Both the position numbers and the translations under genes were made by a program. A stretch of 8,625 nucleotides of DNA from an uncultured Gammaproteobacteria bacterium (GTDB taxonomy: Bacteria > Pseudomonadota > Gammaproteobacteria > Pseudomonadales > Azotimanducaceae_A), in the NCBI GenBank assembly GCA_913049565.1, contig CAJWZG010000116.1, positions 1 to 8,625 of the forward strand, in the 5' to 3' direction. A model generated the notes under the pieces. That model was given only the letters and a program-made list of their open reading frames with translations. It ran no database searches and was not told the DNA's origin. The number at the start of each line of letters is the position of its first letter. Position 1 is the stretch's first letter. Of this stretch, positions 6,662 to 8,625 are shown piece after piece.

Positions 6662-7723
6662 TCAGCCGTTGCCGCTTCGCTTGAGTTGATAATCTCCGCT
6701 CAAAATAGCCTCCCACCATTGGGGGTTTTTCAGGTACCAAGCCACAGTTTTGGCCATGCCGCTTTCAAACGTTTCTATAGGCCGCCAGCCTAACTCGCGC
6801 TCTATTTTGCTCGCATCGATAGCGTACCGCAGGTCATGCCCCGGTCGGTCAGCGACAAAGGTCACCAGATCTTTGTAGGCTTGCACACCTTCGGGTTTTT
6901 CCGGGCGCAGCTGCTCCAAAAGATCGCATATGGTTTCGACAACCTGCAGGTTGCGGCGTTCGTTGTGGCCGCCTATGTTGTAGGTTTCACCTACTGCGCC
7001 ATGCTGAACAACCTTCAATAGCGCGCGGGCGTGATCCTCTACGTAAAGCCAGTCTCGCACTTGTGAGCCATCGCCATAAACCGGCAAAGGCTCTCCAGCC
7101 AACGCGTTCAAAATCATGTGAGGGATCAGCTTTTCTGGGAAGTGATAAGGCCCGTAGTTGTTCGAGCAATTGGTTATCAACGTTGGCAATCCATAGGTAC
7201 GCTGCCAAGCTCTGACTAAGTGATCGGAACTGGCTTTGCTGGCGGAGTAAGGTGAAGACGGGGCGTAAGGTGTGTCTTCGCGGAAAAAATCCTCAGGGCT
7301 TTTAAGGTCACCATAAACTTCGTCTGTGGATATGTGATGAAAACGAAAAGCAGCTCGTCGCGTATTGTCTTGGTTTGCAAGGTAGCGACGACTTGCTTCT
7401 AACAATTGATAGGTACCCATGATGTTGGTGTGCATAAACGCTTCGGGTCCGTCGATCGAGCGATCGACATGGCTTTCAGCGGCGAGATGCATGACGGCAT
7501 CAGGGTGGTGGGTTGCAAAGATGTTATCGAGCGCCAGAGGGTCACAAATGTCTGCCTGACAAAAGTCATAGCGAGCATGGCCGTCGACACCGGGCAGCGA
7601 GGCAAGGTTGCCCGCGTAGGTCAATTTGTCGACGTTGATCACACTCAGCTCTGGGTCCAGCAAAGCCTGACGAACAACACTGCTGCCGATAAAGCCAGCA
7701 CCACCGGTAACGAGTATTTTCAT
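6662..7723 (-). CDS. rfbB: dTDP-glucose 4,6-dehydratase
   Basis: A 353-residue NAD-dependent dehydratase of full family length. It converts dTDP-D-glucose to dTDP-4-dehydro-6-deoxy-D-glucose, the second step towards dTDP-L-rhamnose and other deoxysugars. The NAD-binding motif is GGAGFIG (7-13). [13 protein letters not shown] (79-91) is a hallmark segment. STDEVYG (132-138) carries the catalytic Thr-Asp-Glu, and YSASK (159-163) supplies Tyr and Lys. [17 protein letters not shown] (185-201) and [16 protein letters not shown] (216-231) are the substrate-binding and C-terminal signatures. The ATG at 7723 matches the family N-terminus [13 protein letters not shown]. It starts 12 bp after the NIPSNAP gene stop with no strong ribosome binding site, so translation may be coupled. 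rfbA and rfbC, often adjacent, are absent from the window. Confidence 0.97.
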   Translation of the reverse strand: MKILVTGGAGFIGSSVVRQALLDPELSVINVDKLTYAGNLASLPGVDGHARYDFCQADICDPLALDNIFATHHPDAVMHLAAESHVDRSIDGPEAFMHTNIMGTYQLLEASRRYLANQDNTRRAAFRFHHISTDEVYGDLKSPEDFFREDTPYAPSSPYSASKASSDHLVRAWQRTYGLPTLITNCSNNYGPYHFPEKLIPHMILNALAGEPLPVYGDGSQVRDWLYVEDHARALLKVVQHGAVGETYNIGGHNERRNLQVVETICDLLEQLRPEKPEGVQAYKDLVTFVADRPGHDLRYAIDASKIERELGWRPIETFESGMAKTVAWYLKNPQWWEAILSGDYQLKRSGNG

Positions 7724-7735
7724 CGGCGCATCAGA

Positions 7736-8089
7736 TCAAGCAGAGGCCTTAAGAAAACGAGCATTCATCTGGAGATAGCCTTTTTCATTCGGATGCTTGG
7801 CCCAAATGGCTTTCCAATCCGGTGACGACATAGTGGTGGCAAAGCGCGCCTGCCGATCTTCAATGCTGTCCCACCGAATAATCCAAGTAACATTGGGCTG
7901 TCCGTTAGACGAAACCTGCGGGTTAGACCCGCTTACCTCAGCTGCTATACCGCAATCGATCCAGAAATCGATGACGTCTAAGTTTGCCTTTAGCCAGGGC
8001 ACTGCCAATTCCTCCGCCCACTGTTTGTAGGCCTCAAATGTGGCTGACTCAAAGGTATAGTCGCGTATCTCTACAATGGCGTTTGCCAT
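7736..8089 (-). CDS. NIPSNAP-family protein
   Basis: A 117-residue soluble protein of the NIPSNAP family (dimeric alpha/beta-barrel fold), about the usual single-domain length. The pattern is visible as IVEIRDYTF (5-13), a helix with YKQWAEELAVPWLK (21-34), a strand around DFWIDCG (41-47), then NVTWIIRWDSIEDRQARF (66-83) and a C-terminal DWKAIW (91-96). The ATG at 8089 is chosen over longer in-frame readings up to 8215, which run through the gene upstream, because AGGGGG lies 5 bp before it. The biochemical role of bacterial NIPSNAP proteins is mostly unknown. It lies between a small membrane protein (29-bp gap) and rfbB (12-bp gap), an unexpected neighbour for deoxysugar genes. The family call is from pattern memory and a profile search would settle it. 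Confidence 0.82.
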   Translation of the reverse strand: MANAIVEIRDYTFESATFEAYKQWAEELAVPWLKANLDVIDFWIDCGIAAEVSGSNPQVSSNGQPNVTWIIRWDSIEDRQARFATTMSSPDWKAIWAKHPNEKGYLQMNARFLKASA

Positions 8090-8094
8090 GTTAA

Positions 8095-8100
8095 CCCCCT
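8095..8100 (-). promoter_or_regulatory. Ribosome binding site deciding the NIPSNAP start
   Basis: The minus strand reads AGGGGG, 5 bp before the ATG at 8089. It rules against the longer in-frame reading that begins inside the upstream gene. Confidence 0.65.
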
Positions 8101-8118
8101 GTTTTCTTTTTTTTGGCT

Positions 8119-8301
8119 TTAGGAACCATCTCCGTAGGCGAGTTCCAGCATTTCGATAACGTCGGCAATTTGTTCGCTCCAGAACCAAACCAACGACGCG
8201 AGCACCAGCGCGCAAAAAATCAGGGCAATGTTCTGCAGGCGTTTATTATCCCCTGACAATGTCTGATCGGTGTCTTTAGTTGTCTGAGTTTCGGCAGTCA
8301 T
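8119..8301 (-). CDS. Small single-helix membrane protein
   Basis: A 60-residue protein of unknown function. A polar N-terminus rich in Thr, Asp and Gln (1-22) is followed by one hydrophobic helix at about 24-42 (NIALIFCALVLASLVWFW) and a short acidic tail (VIEMLELAYGDGS). It is probably a single-pass inner-membrane protein with the basic KR at 20-21 on the cytoplasmic side. Its ATG directly abuts the upstream stop (TAA then ATG), which indicates translational coupling with the membrane gene upstream and supports it as real. I do not recognise a family. It could be a small partner of the upstream three-helix protein. Confidence 0.68.
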   Translation of the reverse strand: MTAETQTTKDTDQTLSGDNKRLQNIALIFCALVLASLVWFWSEQIADVIEMLELAYGDGS

Positions 8302-8625
8302 TTATGAAAATCCAATCCAGCGCCCGGAGGCTGCGACAGTGAACCAAATCGCGATGGACGTAATGGCCATCAGTTTCATTACGCGGGGGTTGATTGCTTC
8401 ATGGGGACCGCTCAACAACGGGCGTCTGACGAAGTAAAAAAACACAATGCCAACAGCCAAGGCGGCCATTTTGGCCCAGAACATTTCGTTGTAGTAGAGT
8501 TTCAGCGACACCGCCGAACTCATGAAAATGCCGCTGATGACCATGGTGACAAGGCCAACGCCAAACCATTTTTGGGTATTCTGGATCACGATGTTCGAGG
8601 CTGTGTCTGTCATTACAAGGTTAAG
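8302..8625 (-). CDS. Membrane protein resembling the C-terminal half of DUF6644 proteins, probably 5'-truncated by the window edge
   Basis: Three hydrophobic helices are visible at about 17-36, 44-63 and 80-97, numbered from the ATG at 8613, which gives 103 residues. The layout KWFGVGLVTMVISGIFMSSAV, then YYNEMFWAKMAALAVGI, then a C-terminal helix ending SGRWIGF resembles the last part of proteins I recall as DUF6644. Those are roughly 160 residues long with extra N-terminal helices. The frame stays open above the ATG through LNLV to the last base, and no ribosome binding site precedes that ATG. The true start is therefore probably beyond the right edge, and I give the feature to 8625. A complete short protein from 8613 is the alternative. 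The stop is adjacent to the start of the next small gene. Function is unknown; it is an integral inner-membrane protein. Confidence 0.72.
   Translation of the reverse strand, partial: LNLVMTDTASNIVIQNTQKWFGVGLVTMVISGIFMSSAVSLKLYYNEMFWAKMAALAVGIVFFYFVRRPLLSGPHEAINPRVMKLMAITSIAIWFTVAASGRWIGFS

Noticed and set aside
7406..7825. Plus-strand open frame of 139 residues antisense to rfbB and the NIPSNAP gene
   Set aside because: It lies opposite strongly conserved coding sequence, has no family resemblance and no ribosome binding site context I trust.
8090..8215. Longer NIPSNAP start at 8215
   Set aside because: The added residues are Arg-rich, run through the upstream small gene in another frame, and the AGGGGG site supports the ATG at 8089.
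1..8625. CRISPR array, tRNA, rRNA, insertion sequence or phage attachment site
   Set aside because: No regularly spaced repeats, no cloverleaf-like sequence, no transposase or integrase and no terminal inverted repeats were seen; almost all the sequence is accounted for by coding regions.

Overview
The window looks like a chromosomal segment of a gammaproteobacterium, possibly one of the marine Cellvibrionales/Halieaceae-like lineages. This rests on protein style, moderate GC content and compact minus-strand operons, and no marker gene in the window proves it. I see no mobile element, tRNA, rRNA or CRISPR array. Nearly everything is on the minus strand, with one lone plus-strand glycosyltransferase in the middle.

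Left block (1-2109, minus): a MoxR-type AAA+ ATPase is followed after 4 bp by a CoxE-like VWA-domain protein that runs off the left edge. This is the classic ATPase/VWA chaperone pairing, but no client enzyme is visible.

Second block (2318-4533, minus): a sodium:solute symporter (SSS family, TTG start), then a 63-residue two-helix membrane protein (GTG start with a strong ribosome binding site), then a shikimate-kinase-like P-loop kinase whose ATG lies 2 bp after the small gene's stop. The tight spacing suggests one transcription unit: transporter, small membrane partner and kinase. A 208-bp gap with no convincing gene separates it from the left block.

Divergent gap (4534-4641): about 108 bp between the symporter and the glycosyltransferase, with overlapping inverted repeats of CTATGC/GCATAG.

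Third block (4642-5757, plus): a GT4-like glycosyltransferase whose 3' end overlaps rfbD tail-to-tail by 21 bp.

Right block (5737-8625, minus): a membrane protein resembling the C-terminal half of DUF6644 proteins (partial at the right edge), a 60-residue single-helix protein, a NIPSNAP-family protein, rfbB (dTDP-glucose 4,6-dehydratase) and rfbD (dTDP-4-dehydrorhamnose reductase). All are closely spaced and co-directional. RfbB and RfbD catalyse the second and fourth steps of dTDP-L-rhamnose synthesis. The first and third enzymes (RfbA, RfbC) are not in the window, so the pathway would need genes elsewhere. The convergent glycosyltransferase could act in the same surface-polysaccharide process, but nothing in the sequence shows its donor sugar.

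The most interesting parts are the symporter/small membrane protein/kinase unit and the membrane-protein/NIPSNAP set fused onto the head of the rfbBD genes.
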